A DNA stretch of 64,000 bases, taken from NCBI RefSeq assembly GCF_022832375.1, contig NZ_JALHLG010000005.1, positions 124,001 to 188,000 of the forward strand. Reading direction: 5' to 3'. Positions 48,063 through 56,452 of this stretch are shown piece after piece. Position numbers and translations under genes: made by a program. The stretch comes from Novosphingobium beihaiense. Lineage in GTDB: Bacteria > Pseudomonadota > Alphaproteobacteria > Sphingomonadales > Sphingomonadaceae. Numbering within the stretch: the first letter of the stretch is position 1; every line of letters starts with the position of its first letter. The notes beneath the pieces are model-generated. The model worked only from the letters and a program-made list of their open reading frames with translations. It was not told where the DNA came from and made no database searches.

Positions 48063-48520
48063 GCGTCGCCTTCCGCCGCGAGGGCGACGACGAGCATCTG
48101 GAGCCCAAGTTCGAATTGCCGATCCCGCCCGGCCCGAACCTCGTGACCGCGCGCGGCAAGGCGCTGATCGATGCGAAAGTCGCCGAACTGACAGCGCGGG
48201 TGGCCGAACCGCTGGACGAAGGTGCGCTGACGGCGGCCAAGCGCGACTTGCGTTACTGGCAGACCCGGCAAGTCACTGCCGAAGTCCAGCCCGAGCCGGA
48301 CGGCAGCGTGGTCGCCTTCGGAACCCGCGTCACGTTCCTGCTCAACGGCAAGGAACGCGTGCTGGGGCTGGTCGGCGATGACGAGGCCGATCCGGCGGCA
48401 GGGCTGGTTGCGTTCTCCGCGCCGCTTGCCCGTGCCCTGATGGGCGCGGAAGAGGGCGAATTGCTGGCGTTCAATGGGCGCGAGGATGCTATCGAGGTTG
48501 TGGCGGTGGAGGCGCTTTAG
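48059..48520 (+). CDS. GreA/GreB-like elongation factor family protein
   Basis: This 153-residue protein resembles the Gre/Rnk group: an N-terminal helical part (LVTARGKALIDAKVAEL ... AAKRDLRYWQTRQ) and a C-terminal FKBP-like part (VVAFGTRVTF ... FSAPLARALMGAEEGE). The coiled coil is shorter than in GreA and the acidic tip is not obvious, so it may bind RNA polymerase without cleavage activity. ATG 48059 overlaps the rRNA methyltransferase stop as ATGA. Confidence 0.85.
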   Translation: MSVAFRREGDDEHLEPKFELPIPPGPNLVTARGKALIDAKVAELTARVAEPLDEGALTAAKRDLRYWQTRQVTAEVQPEPDGSVVAFGTRVTFLLNGKERVLGLVGDDEADPAAGLVAFSAPLARALMGAEEGELLAFNGREDAIEVVAVEAL

Positions 48521-48522
48521 GG

Positions 48523-48696
48523 ATGGCGCTCCTGGCAACGCTGGCTTTCGTAGTCGCATTCGCAAGCCTGATTATGGCGAGCACTATCTATTTCCCGTGG
48601 TGGTTTGGGGGGATCAAAGGGCTCAAGCCCAAACTGAGCAAACGCGAACAGTGTGTTCTGGCCGTGAGCGTCGGCCTGTTTTTGGCGAGCTTTTAG
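48523..48696 (+). CDS. Small two-helix membrane protein, 57 residues
   Basis: Starting 2 bases after the Gre-like gene, this frame encodes MALLATLAFVVAFASLIMAS, a polar loop with an FPWWFGG turn and KGLKPKLSKREQ, and a second hydrophobic stretch CVLAVSVGLFLASF. The two-helix layout, the basic loop and the operon-like spacing support a real gene. No family was recognised. Its Shine-Dalgarno would lie in the end of the upstream gene (GGAGG at 48509-48513). Confidence 0.6.
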   Translation: MALLATLAFVVAFASLIMASTIYFPWWFGGIKGLKPKLSKREQCVLAVSVGLFLASF

Positions 48697-48762
48697 GTTA
48701 TTCAGCAGACTTTCCCAGAATAAGTCTGCGTCTTGTCCGCACAGCAATCGAGATGGTGGAAG

Positions 48763-49548
48763 ATGACAGAGGGCATTGAAGCACTGAGCGAGCGGGAAAA
48801 GGAGACGCTGCGGCTTCTTCTTGGCGGTCATGATTCGAAATCGATGGCCAGCGACCTGGGGCTGTCCGTCCACACCATCAACGAACGCCTGCGCGAGGCC
48901 CGCAAAAAATTAGGGGTCTCCAGCAGCCGCGAAGCCGCGCGGCGGCTGGCGGAGGCCGAACAATCTGCCCCCCATTTTCTGGCGGACAAGGTTTTAGGGG
49001 ATGCGGACGCAGCGCCCCGCGAGGAAAGACATGGGCCGTCCGAAAAGCGCCAGAGCGTGGGTTATCCCCTCGTCTGGCTAGGTGGAGGAATGCTCATCAT
49101 GTCTCTTATCATTGCTGCTGCTGTGCTCTCGTCGACATTGGCGGGAAGCGCCGCCACGCCGACAGCGGCACAGCCCACGCCTGCCGCCGTTTCTCTAGAC
49201 GACAGCGCCGATGCCGCCGCTGTGCAGTCCGCCCGGGATTGGGTCAGGCTGCTGGACCAACAGCACTGGAATGACGCCTGGCAGCAGGCGGGCACGGTTT
49301 TCCGGTCGAAGATAGCCGCCAAACAATGGGATACGGTCATTCAGACGGTACGGGGCCCGCTTGGTGCCACGTCCCGCCGGACGGTGCAGTCCGTCATGAA
49401 AACCCAGGCTCTTCCGAACGCGCCCAAAGGGGAATACCAGATCATCAAGTTCCAGACGGACTTCGCCAAAAAAACCGGGGCGATCGAAACCGTTGTCCTG
49501 TTTAAGGAAGGTTCCGACTGGAAAGTGGACGGGTATTTTATCCGCTGA
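48763..49548 (+). CDS. LuxR-type helix-turn-helix, membrane segment and DUF4019 protein
   Basis: This 261-residue protein has a LuxR/GerE-type helix-turn-helix (residues 6-60, LSEREKETLRLLLGGHDSKS and VHTINERLREARKKLG), a polar linker, one membrane helix at about 103-123, and a C-terminal DUF4019 domain (ARDWVRLLDQQHWNDAWQQA ... DWKVDGYFIR) that would face the periplasm. This makes a one-protein route from an outside signal to DNA. It follows the Gre-like and small membrane genes. Confidence 0.85.
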   Translation: MTEGIEALSEREKETLRLLLGGHDSKSMASDLGLSVHTINERLREARKKLGVSSSREAARRLAEAEQSAPHFLADKVLGDADAAPREERHGPSEKRQSVGYPLVWLGGGMLIMSLIIAAAVLSSTLAGSAATPTAAQPTPAAVSLDDSADAAAVQSARDWVRLLDQQHWNDAWQQAGTVFRSKIAAKQWDTVIQTVRGPLGATSRRTVQSVMKTQALPNAPKGEYQIIKFQTDFAKKTGAIETVVLFKEGSDWKVDGYFIR

Positions 49549-49577
49549 TTGTCTGAATCTGGCGGGCGGGGCGTTTC

Positions 49578-49838
49578 TTATTCTCCGCCCGCCTTGTCCA
49601 TCATGTCCATGAAGTCCCGCGCGGCGTTGCGGTCGTCCTCGTTGTCGAACGCCACGTCCAGATCGGGCGCGGCGCCGAACAGGTGCATCAGAGTCCACAG
49701 CGCGAAGCGGCGGCCCTTGTCCTTTTCCATGCCGAAATCGACGCGCATCTTTTCCACCCCTGCTGCCAGTGCCGCAGGGGTGATGGCGGTGGGGTCGCCG
49801 GTGCCGAAATAGCGGCGGAGCTGGTCGTCGAAATCCAT
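49578..49838 (-). CDS. Hypothetical small acidic protein
   Basis: This 86-residue protein is not recognised. It is acidic, helical, and ends NAARDFMDMMDKAGGE. The frame has strong coding character and starts 7 bases after the MAPEG gene on the same strand, so the two probably share a transcript. Confidence 0.7.
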   Translation of the reverse strand: MDFDDQLRRYFGTGDPTAITPAALAAGVEKMRVDFGMEKDKGRRFALWTLMHLFGAAPDLDVAFDNEDDRNAARDFMDMMDKAGGE

Positions 49839-49845
49839 ACGGTGC

Positions 49846-50280
49846 TCAGAACAGTGCCAGTGCCGCGCGGGCCACGAGGAACATCAGGCAGAAGGTGGAG
49901 AGCGCGAAGAAGCCGAAGCGCACGTTCATCTTGTTGACAGTGGCCTGCACCAGCGAGTGCAGCACGCGAAAGCCCACATAGGCCCAGCCCACTTGCGCGT
50001 TCAGCCCGTCGCCCTGGCCGATGATGGCGAGCACGATCGATACTGCATAAAACACCGTAGGTGCTTCATGCAGATGGTTGTAATTATGCGCTTTCCATTG
50101 GACCTGCGGCGGCAGAAGGTTGTCCAGCGTGATGCTGGGGTCTTCGGCGAGTTCCTCAGGGTCGATCTTGGCGGCGTTCATGGCTGGGATACGGGTGCCG
50201 TAGAGCCAGAACCACATGACCATCGTCCAGGCGGCCAGCGCCACCACGGGTTGCAGGATTGCCATTCCAACCATTGTCAT
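49846..50280 (-). CDS. MAPEG family membrane protein
   Basis: This 144-residue protein has four membrane helices and the MAPEG pattern: an N-terminal helix, a loop with VQWKAHNYNHLHEAPTVFYA (the NxxE/HEAP type glutathione-site region), then GWAYVGFRVLHSLVQATVNK. MAPEG members are glutathione-dependent enzymes of detoxification or lipid metabolism in eukaryotes; the bacterial versions are mostly uncharacterised. Confidence 0.88.
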   Translation of the reverse strand: MTMVGMAILQPVVALAAWTMVMWFWLYGTRIPAMNAAKIDPEELAEDPSITLDNLLPPQVQWKAHNYNHLHEAPTVFYAVSIVLAIIGQGDGLNAQVGWAYVGFRVLHSLVQATVNKMNVRFGFFALSTFCLMFLVARAALALF

Positions 50281-50326
50281 TCCCCTCCGGATCAGGCGCC
50301 GAGCGTCGGCCCGGCGGGCGGCCTTG

Positions 50327-51304
50327 TCAATCGGTGCCGGTCAAAACCTTCGCGAAAGCCGCCGCATCGGTATTTCCGCCGGTCAGCATCACCGCCGTGC
50401 GCGGCTTGAGGTCTACCTTGCCCGCCAGCACTGCCGCCAGCGCCGCCGCGCCGCCGGGTTCGAGCACCAGCCGCAGCTTCTCGAAAGCGAGGCGCTGCGC
50501 GGCATGTACTTCGGCCGGAGTGACGAAGAGCCCGAAGGGGCAGCGCTCGCGCAGAATTTCGAAATTTATCGGATGGGTTCCCGGCGTTTGCAGGGAATCG
50601 CAAGGCGTGGCCGGGGCGTCCGCGGCTACGCGCCGGATTTCGCCGTCGGCCAGGCTGCGGCGGATATCGTCCCAGCCTTCGGGCTCCACCGGCACTATGG
50701 CGGCATCGGGGCAGGAGAGGGCAAGGCCCGCCGTCAGTCCGCCGCCGCCGCAGGGCGTGACGATAAGGTCCGGGCCGCCCAGCCCCATGGCGTCCATTTG
50801 CTGCGCGATTTCGATCCCGGCGCTGCCTTGCCCCTCGATTACCCAGGGATCGGCGAAGGCATGGACCAGCGTGGCGCCGCGTTCGGCGCAGACACGCTCG
50901 GCCACTTCGTCGCGATCCTCGCCGCCCGGCCGGTCGTAAAGCACGACTTCGGCGCCCAGCGCGCGGGTGTTGGCCAGCTTCACCGCGGGGGCGTCGTTGG
51001 GCATGACGATGGCCGCGGTAATGCCCAGCCGCCGGGCCGCCCAGGCGACGCCTTGCGCGTGGTTGCCGCTCGACACGCCGACGACGCCGCGCTGGCGTTC
51101 CTCATCCGAAAGCTCGGTCAGCCGGTGCCATCCCCCGCGAATCTTGAACGCGCCGACGGGTTGCAGGCACTCGGCCTTGCACCAGACGGTCTGCCCTTCG
51201 ACTTCCAGCGGAAGCAGGGGAGTAGGCGGCAGGATATCGGCGATCTTGCGCGCGGCGAGGGCGACGCCTTCGCCGGACGGTTTGCGAATCAGGGGCTTAG
51301 TCAT
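50327..51304 (-). CDS. Threonine/serine dehydratase (PLP-dependent)
   Basis: This enzyme of 325 residues deaminates threonine or serine. PLP is bound by Lys54 in VGAFKIRGG; SSGNHAQGVAWAA and CGGGGLTAGLAL are the other cofactor loops. The ACT-type regulatory domain of biosynthetic IlvA is missing, which fits a degradative or racemase-like member. ATG 51304 was chosen; the open frame to 51502 overlaps the btaB gene. Confidence 0.9.
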   Translation of the reverse strand: MTKPLIRKPSGEGVALAARKIADILPPTPLLPLEVEGQTVWCKAECLQPVGAFKIRGGWHRLTELSDEERQRGVVGVSSGNHAQGVAWAARRLGITAAIVMPNDAPAVKLANTRALGAEVVLYDRPGGEDRDEVAERVCAERGATLVHAFADPWVIEGQGSAGIEIAQQMDAMGLGGPDLIVTPCGGGGLTAGLALSCPDAAIVPVEPEGWDDIRRSLADGEIRRVAADAPATPCDSLQTPGTHPINFEILRERCPFGLFVTPAEVHAAQRLAFEKLRLVLEPGGAAALAAVLAGKVDLKPRTAVMLTGGNTDAAAFAKVLTGTD

Positions 51305-51321
51305 GAGCCCATGGCATAGAC

Positions 51322-51966
51322 TCAGCGCGTCAGACGCACCATCTGATAATAGCCGAAGGGGCCGCGCACCACTTCCAGTTGCAGCCCGTGGGCATGGGCC
51401 AGCCGTTCTGCCACTTCGGGCAGGTCCTGCCGGGGCGCCACGTGGAAGCGGGCAAGCCAGCCGTAGAGCAGGCGGCGCAGGAAGCCGGGCAGACCCTTGC
51501 AATCACCGAAATCCACGACATGCAGCGAGCCGCCGGGGGCCAGCGCAGCGGCGGCGTGGCTCAGCGCGGCCTGCCAGTCGGGAATCATCGAGAGCGCATA
51601 GGAGAGCACTACCCGGTCGAACCCCTCGCGCCCGAACAGGGCGGCGGTATCGAAATCGGTGGCATCGCCCAGCGCCAGCCGTCCTTCGCCGCCCAGCCGC
51701 TTGCGCGCGTTCTTGAGCATTTCGGAGGAGATATCGAGCCCGTGGCACTGCACGCCGGGCCAGGCCTTGCGGATCAGTTCCAGATTGCGCCCGGTGCCGC
51801 AGCCCAGTTCCAGCACCGCCATGCCGGGCTGCGCATCCAGCTCGCGGATCAGCCGGTCGCGGCCGAACAGGTAGTACTTGCGCGTCAGGTCATAGATATG
51901 GCGCTGGCCGCGATAGACTTTGTCCATCAGCGCGGCGTGATCGGGCGTATGGGGGCGGGTTGCCAT
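51322..51966 (-). CDS. btaB: BtaB: betaine-lipid N-methyltransferase
   Basis: BtaB methylates the amino group three times to finish the betaine lipid diacylglyceryl-trimethylhomoserine (DGTS). The 214-residue SAM enzyme has motif I VLELGCGTGRNLELI and the N-terminal YRGQRHIYDLTRKYYLFGRDR that is typical of BtaB. The assignment is strengthened by btaA 154 bases upstream on the same strand, with a repeat between. ATG 51966 was used; GTG 51975, with GGAA upstream, is an alternative. Confidence 0.88.
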   Translation of the reverse strand: MATRPHTPDHAALMDKVYRGQRHIYDLTRKYYLFGRDRLIRELDAQPGMAVLELGCGTGRNLELIRKAWPGVQCHGLDISSEMLKNARKRLGGEGRLALGDATDFDTAALFGREGFDRVVLSYALSMIPDWQAALSHAAAALAPGGSLHVVDFGDCKGLPGFLRRLLYGWLARFHVAPRQDLPEVAERLAHAHGLQLEVVRGPFGYYQMVRLTR

Positions 51967-51993
51967 GGGGATCACCAGATTTCCGCAAACCGG

Positions 51994-52086
51994 CCGTCAC
52001 CCTGAACTTGTTTCAGGGTCCATTTTCCGGTTCGGACCGGACGGCTGATCGGCAAAATGGATCCTGAAACAAGTTCAGGATGACGG
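51994..52086. repeat. Family E inverted repeat between btaA and btaB
   Basis: The arms GTCACCCTGAACTTGTTTCAGG and its complement CCTGAAACAAGTTCAGGATGAC, with inner arms CCATTTT and AAAATGG, make a 93-base bipartite hairpin in the btaA-btaB gap. No other copy is in the window. If transcribed it would fold strongly and could lower btaB expression relative to btaA. Confidence 0.8.
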
Positions 52087-52119
52087 TAAGGAAACGGTGA
52101 GAGCTTCAACGTCATGGCC

Positions 52120-53364
52120 TCAGTCCTTCAGCACGTAGAGGTGCACGCCGCCGTAGATCGACGAGCGGTCCGCCAGCGTTGCCGCCTGCGATTCCGCCGC
52201 GCGGTAATCCCACCGCTCCAGGATCGCATCGGGCACGCGGCCGGGCAGCAGCGAAGGCTCGGCGGCAGTGCGGAACAGCACGCGCGCGCCGGGGCGGGCG
52301 GTGCGGGTGATCTGGCTCCACAGCTCGGTCAGTTGTTCGTCGGTCATCCAGTCCTGCGCGTCGAGCAGGATGTAGCGGTCCATCGAACCTGCGGCGCTTT
52401 CCGCCAGGACGTGGGTGAAATTGGCGTGGCGCAAGTCCAGCCGGTCCAGCCGCGCGCGCACCAGCGGGAGGTTCGCGGCTTGCAGATAGGGCGGCAGCGG
52501 GGCTTCCTCGCTCTTGCCATAGCCGCGCCCGAAGGCCTGCCAGGCGAAGTAGTTGTCGTTGACCGGAAAGTGGCAGGCGAGCTTTTCCAGCCGCGCGCGC
52601 AGCACGTCTGCCATGCGCTGTTCGCCCGCGAGCGCGTCGTACTGCGCGGGCGGAATGCCGAGGCCGAACAGCGAGGCGGGGTGGTTGGTCAGCCAGCGCA
52701 CCAGCTTGCGCTCGAAGATCGGGGCGAAGCGTTCGTCGAACACGCGGCGCTGGTCTTCCAGCGAGCCGGCGCCGAGGATCTCGCTCGGGTCGATCTTGTA
52801 GAGCTTGGCCAGCTTGTGCGCGATACCGATGAAATTGCCGAGCAGCCCGTGGCGATAGACCCCCTTGGTAAAGGCCTTGATGCGGCGGCGGCCGACGAGA
52901 TCGCGGCCTTCCCAATAGCGGCGCGTCTGCTCGTCGAGATGGGGGGCAAGGCGCTCGCGGTAGGTCGCCAGGTTTTCCGGATGATCGGCCTCGGCAATGA
53001 AGCGGCGCAGATCGGCATAGTCGGTCAGGTGTCGGATCGCGGTGTGCTTGAGGTTGTTGAGCGCGATATGCGCGGTGTTGAGATCGACCACCGTGATCGC
53101 CGCGGGATCGGCGGTGAGATAGGACAGGGCATTGCAGCCGCCGCTGGCGATGGTGATAATCCGGCTGTCCGGCCCGATCTGCAGCGCTTCCATGTCGGCC
53201 ACCGGGTCTTCCCAGATCTGCGCATAGACGAGGCCCTTGAAGGCGAGCGCGAAAGCCTTGTCCAGCAGGCGCGCGGCGCGCGGGCTTTCGTGGCGGACGA
53301 CGGCGCCTTCGATGAGCTTGGTGCGGGTCGTGTCGCCGTTGGTCGTGCTTGCAGTCTTGGCCAT
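52120..53364 (-). CDS. btaA: BtaA: SAM:diacylglycerol 3-amino-3-carboxypropyltransferase
   Basis: BtaA moves the aminocarboxypropyl group of SAM to diacylglycerol to make the betaine-lipid precursor. The 414-residue DUF3419 protein has VYAQIWEDPVADMEAL, the SAM site ITIASGGCNALSYL followed by VVDLN, and a C-terminal methyltransferase-like part (DRYILLDAQDWM). ATG 53364 begins the family-like sequence; the frame to 53499 crosses the promoter. In other alphaproteobacteria these lipids replace phospholipids in low phosphate under PhoB, and Pho-box-like repeats lie upstream here. Confidence 0.93.
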   Translation of the reverse strand: MAKTASTTNGDTTRTKLIEGAVVRHESPRAARLLDKAFALAFKGLVYAQIWEDPVADMEALQIGPDSRIITIASGGCNALSYLTADPAAITVVDLNTAHIALNNLKHTAIRHLTDYADLRRFIAEADHPENLATYRERLAPHLDEQTRRYWEGRDLVGRRRIKAFTKGVYRHGLLGNFIGIAHKLAKLYKIDPSEILGAGSLEDQRRVFDERFAPIFERKLVRWLTNHPASLFGLGIPPAQYDALAGEQRMADVLRARLEKLACHFPVNDNYFAWQAFGRGYGKSEEAPLPPYLQAANLPLVRARLDRLDLRHANFTHVLAESAAGSMDRYILLDAQDWMTDEQLTELWSQITRTARPGARVLFRTAAEPSLLPGRVPDAILERWDYRAAESQAATLADRSSIYGGVHLYVLKD

Positions 53365-53413
53365 GGGTTGCCCCCCGAAAGCGTGGAATGTTTCCCGCCC
53401 TTGCTGGCGCAGC

Positions 53414-53452
53414 ATGACCGGGTGATGACGCCGCGATGGCAGATTGTGACAA
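53414..53452 (-). promoter_or_regulatory. Candidate Pho-box array upstream of btaA
   Basis: On the minus strand four 7-mers resembling the PhoB half-site CTGTCAT follow each other: TTGTCAC (from 53452), CTGCCAT (53442), GCGTCAT (53431) and CGGTCAT (53420). Their starts are 10, 11 and 11 bases apart; the last two fit the CTGTCAT-N4-CTGTCAT frame at 11 of 14 fixed positions. The array ends 50 bases before the btaA ATG. Confidence 0.55.
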
Positions 53453-53550
53453 TCCACTGCCCGGCCGCCATGAGAGTGCGCCCGGTTGAGTTGTCGCACG
53501 GGCGGTTTATATGCGCGTCTTTATGTTTGGCTCCTGAAGGAGATGGTTAG

Positions 53551-54762
53551 GTGAGCAAGGTTCTGGTGATCGGCGCGGGCGGCGTCGGCTCGGTCGCGGT
53601 CCACAAGATGGCCATGAATCCCGAGATCTTCACGGATATCCATCTGGCCAGCCGCACGGTTTCCAAGTGCGAGGCGATTGCCGAATCGGTGAAGCAGCGC
53701 ACCGGCGTTTCGATCAGCACGTATGCCATCGATGCCGACGATGTGGCCGCGACCTCGGACCTCATCCGCAAGATCGCCCCGAAACTGGTGGTCAATCTGG
53801 CGCTGCCCTATCAGGATCTGGCGATCATGGATGCGTGCCTCGCCACCGGCACCCACTACATGGATACCGCGAACTACGAGCCCAAGGACGTGGCCAAGTT
53901 TGAGTACCACTGGCAGTGGGCCTATCAGGAGCGCTTCAAGCAGGCGGGCCTGATGGCACTGCTGGGCTCCGGCTTCGATCCGGGCGTGACCAGCGTGTTC
54001 GCGATGTGGCTGAAGAAGCACAAGCTCAAGACCATCCGCAAGCTCGACATTCTCGATTGCAACGGCGGCGATCACGGCCAGCACTTCGCCACCAACTTCA
54101 ACCCGGAAATCAACATCCGCGAAGTGACCGCGCCTGCCCGGCATTGGGAGAACGGCCAGTTCGTCGAGACTCCGGCGATGAGCAAGAAGGTCTCGTTCGA
54201 TTTCGAGGGCGTCGGCCCCAAGAACATGTACATGATGTACCACGAGGAGCTGGAAAGCCTCGCGAAGTTCCTGCCCGAGCTGGAGCGCGGCCGGTTCTGG
54301 ATGACTTTCGGCGATGCCTATATCCAGCACCTCACCGTGCTGCAGAACGTGGGCATGACCCGTATCGATCCGGTCACGTACAACGGCGTGGAGATCATCC
54401 CGCTGCAGTTCCTCAAAGCCGTGCTGCCCGAGCCCAGCTCGCTCGGCGCGACGACCAAGGGCAAGACCAACATCGGCGATATCGCCACTGGCGAAGCGCT
54501 CGACGGCAGCGGCGAGAAGACGTTCTACATCAAGAACATCTGCGATCACGAGGCCTGCTATGAGGAAACCGGCAACCAGGCGGTGAGCTATACCACCGGC
54601 GTTCCGGCGATGATCGGCGCGGCCATGGTGCTCACCGGTACGTGGAGCGGCGAGGGCGTGTTCAACATGGAGCAGATGGACCCCGATCCGTTCATGGACA
54701 TGCTGAACACACAAGGTCTGCCGTGGACGGTCGAGGAACTGAGCGAACCGCTGCCGTTTTGA
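53551..54762 (+). CDS. Carboxynorspermidine/carboxyspermidine dehydrogenase
   Basis: This saccharopine-dehydrogenase-like enzyme condenses aspartate semialdehyde with a diamine and reduces the product, giving carboxyspermidine or carboxynorspermidine. The 403-residue protein starts KVLVIGAGGVGSVAVHKMA and shows NLALPYQDLAIMDACL, YMDTANYE and GSGFDPGVTSVFA, typical of this subgroup. AAGGAG lies 8-12 bases before the start, GTG 53551. The decarboxylase gene follows after 137 bases with a repeat between. It is divergent from btaA. Confidence 0.92.
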   Translation: MSKVLVIGAGGVGSVAVHKMAMNPEIFTDIHLASRTVSKCEAIAESVKQRTGVSISTYAIDADDVAATSDLIRKIAPKLVVNLALPYQDLAIMDACLATGTHYMDTANYEPKDVAKFEYHWQWAYQERFKQAGLMALLGSGFDPGVTSVFAMWLKKHKLKTIRKLDILDCNGGDHGQHFATNFNPEINIREVTAPARHWENGQFVETPAMSKKVSFDFEGVGPKNMYMMYHEELESLAKFLPELERGRFWMTFGDAYIQHLTVLQNVGMTRIDPVTYNGVEIIPLQFLKAVLPEPSSLGATTKGKTNIGDIATGEALDGSGEKTFYIKNICDHEACYEETGNQAVSYTTGVPAMIGAAMVLTGTWSGEGVFNMEQMDPDPFMDMLNTQGLPWTVEELSEPLPF

Positions 54763-54798
54763 TTTTGCGGAGAGGGGAGGGGGAATCCTTCCTCTTTT

Positions 54799-54880
54799 CG
54801 TCATCCCCGCGGAGGCGGGGATCCCGCTTGTTCTCGTCCCGCGCAAGGTAGCGGGGCCCCCGCCTTCGCGGGGGCGACGG
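54799..54880. repeat. Family D inverted repeat, copy 1
   Basis: The arms CGTCATCCCCGCGGAGGCGG and CCGCCTTCGCGGGGGCGACG border an 82-base element between the two carboxynorspermidine genes. Copy 2 is at 57720-57807. Confidence 0.8.
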
Positions 54881-54899
54881 TGTTGTTGGGGTTTGAGAG

Positions 54900-56102
54900 A
54901 TGGAAACCAAAGCCGGCGGTCCGGGCGCCTTTGCCCACTTCGACCTGTCGCGCGTCGACAGCCCCGCATTCGTGGTCGATGCCGCGAAGCTGCGCAGCAA
55001 CCTGCAGATCCTGCAGGACGTGGGCGAGCGCTCGGGCGCCAAAGTGCTGGCCGCGCTCAAGGCGTTCTCGATGTGGTCCACCGCGCCGATCGTGGGCGAA
55101 TACCTCGATGGCGTGTGCACCTCCGGCTTGTGGGAAGCGCGGCTGGCGAGCGAGTTCTACGACGGCGAGATCGCGACCTATTGCGCGGCCTACAAACCCG
55201 ATGAGCTGGACGAAATCCTGCGCCTCTCGGACCATGTGATCTTCAATTCGCCGCAGCAGATCGAGCGCTGCTGGGCGATCATCGAGGCCGCGCGCGCGCG
55301 CGGCGAGGATTTTGACATCGGCCTTCGCATCAATCCGATGAAGCCCGAAGGCGAAGTCCCCAAATACGATCCCAGCGCCCCCCATTCGCGCCTCGGCTTC
55401 CCGATCGACCAGCTTGCCGACGAACATGTCGAAATGATCGACGGCATCCACTTCCACAACTTGTGCGAGCAGGACTTCGAACCGCTCCAGCGCACGTGGG
55501 ATAAAGTGTTCGACTATCTCGAACCCTATTTCGGCCAGTTCAAGTGGCTGAATATCGGCGGCGGGCACCACATTACCCGTGCCGATTACCAGCGCGAGGA
55601 CTTGATCGAATTCCTCTCCGACATGGCCGAGGATACGGGTGCGGAAATCTACATCGAGCCGGGCGAGGCCGTGGCGCTCGATGCGGGTATCCTGACCGGC
55701 ACCGTGCTCGATGTGGGCTGGAACGGGATGCCGGTGGCGGTGGTGGACGTGTCCGCCACTTGCCACATGCCCGATGTGATCGAGGCGCCCTACCGTCCGG
55801 CGATGCTGGGCGAATTGCCTATCGAAGACGCAGGCGCGATCGACGAAGGGCAGGGCGGGGCGGTGCGCCTTGGCGGCCCTTCGTGCCTCGCGGGCGATGT
55901 CATCGGCGATTACCGCTTTCCCGAACCCGTCCAGCCCGGCACGCGCTTCGCGTTGCTCGATCAGGCGCACTATTCGATGGTGAAGACCACCACCTTCAAC
56001 GGCGTGCCGCTGCCTTCGATCTGGCTGTGGGATTCGGAAACCGACTCGCTCGAATGCATCCGCCGGTTCTCCTACGAGGATTTTCGCGACCGCCTGAGCT
56101 GA
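54900..56102 (+). CDS. nspC: Carboxynorspermidine decarboxylase
   Basis: NspC removes the carboxyl group to give spermidine or norspermidine. The 400-residue fold-type III PLP enzyme has the Schiff-base Lys54 in AALKAFSMW, HFHNLCEQ near residue 185, NIGGGHHITR, EPGEAVALDAG, and GPSCLAGDVIG with the active-site Cys near the C terminus. It works directly after the dehydrogenase encoded upstream. With the ornithine decarboxylase gene next in line, the three cover putrescine to triamine. Confidence 0.93.
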   Translation: METKAGGPGAFAHFDLSRVDSPAFVVDAAKLRSNLQILQDVGERSGAKVLAALKAFSMWSTAPIVGEYLDGVCTSGLWEARLASEFYDGEIATYCAAYKPDELDEILRLSDHVIFNSPQQIERCWAIIEAARARGEDFDIGLRINPMKPEGEVPKYDPSAPHSRLGFPIDQLADEHVEMIDGIHFHNLCEQDFEPLQRTWDKVFDYLEPYFGQFKWLNIGGGHHITRADYQREDLIEFLSDMAEDTGAEIYIEPGEAVALDAGILTGTVLDVGWNGMPVAVVDVSATCHMPDVIEAPYRPAMLGELPIEDAGAIDEGQGGAVRLGGPSCLAGDVIGDYRFPEPVQPGTRFALLDQAHYSMVKTTTFNGVPLPSIWLWDSETDSLECIRRFSYEDFRDRLS

Positions 56103-56344
56103 CACCGCGCGCACGGCCCATCGCAGATGAGGCCCGGTCAGTCTGTCCTGAAGCGAATCATGCGCAACTATTTGTTAGGGGCTGCGTTTCGCCGATGAAT
56201 TTCACCGTGCCCCACACAAGCGGGAGCTCATCGGTGTCGCGACGGCAAAGCCTTGTAAACAAAAGGTAAAGCCACACAGAGAGGGGCGGGTTGGAAGCGT
56301 GTTGTCACGGATGTGACATTTTTGTGAAACGTTCAGATTTTCAC

Positions 56345-56372
56345 TTGCGATTCACGAACGCTATCCTATATC
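56345..56372 (+). promoter_or_regulatory. Candidate promoter of the ornithine decarboxylase gene
   Basis: TTGCGA (56345-56350) and TATATC (56367-56372) with a 16-base spacer stand in the AT-richer part of the 350-base gap before the decarboxylase. Transcription would start near 56379, giving a leader of about 75 bases. The upstream 56103-56340 stretch shows no gene. Confidence 0.4.
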
Positions 56373-56381
56373 CGCCCCCTC

Positions 56382-56447
56382 GCTGCCCCATGGGGACTTC
56401 CAAACCGCAAGGCAGCTCTTGTCGCTAACAATTCCACTGGGGGTCCC
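56382..56447 (+). promoter_or_regulatory. Structured leader of the ornithine decarboxylase gene (speF-like candidate)
   Basis: GCTGCC (56382-56387) pairs with GGCAGC (56411-56416). The loop carries GGGAC (56393-56397), which can pair with GTCCC (56443-56447) and so form a pseudoknot. The 3' partner overlaps the GGGGG Shine-Dalgarno (56439-56443) 9 bases before the TTG start. A speF leader family is known upstream of this gene type in Alphaproteobacteria; identity to it was not tested. Confidence 0.5.
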
Positions 56448-56452
56448 TTGAG

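Noticed and set aside
51994..52086. Riboswitch or CRISPR-like array in front of btaB
   Set aside because: It is a simple two-arm inverted repeat of the dispersed intergenic type, with no repeated spacer units and no conserved aptamer-like parts.
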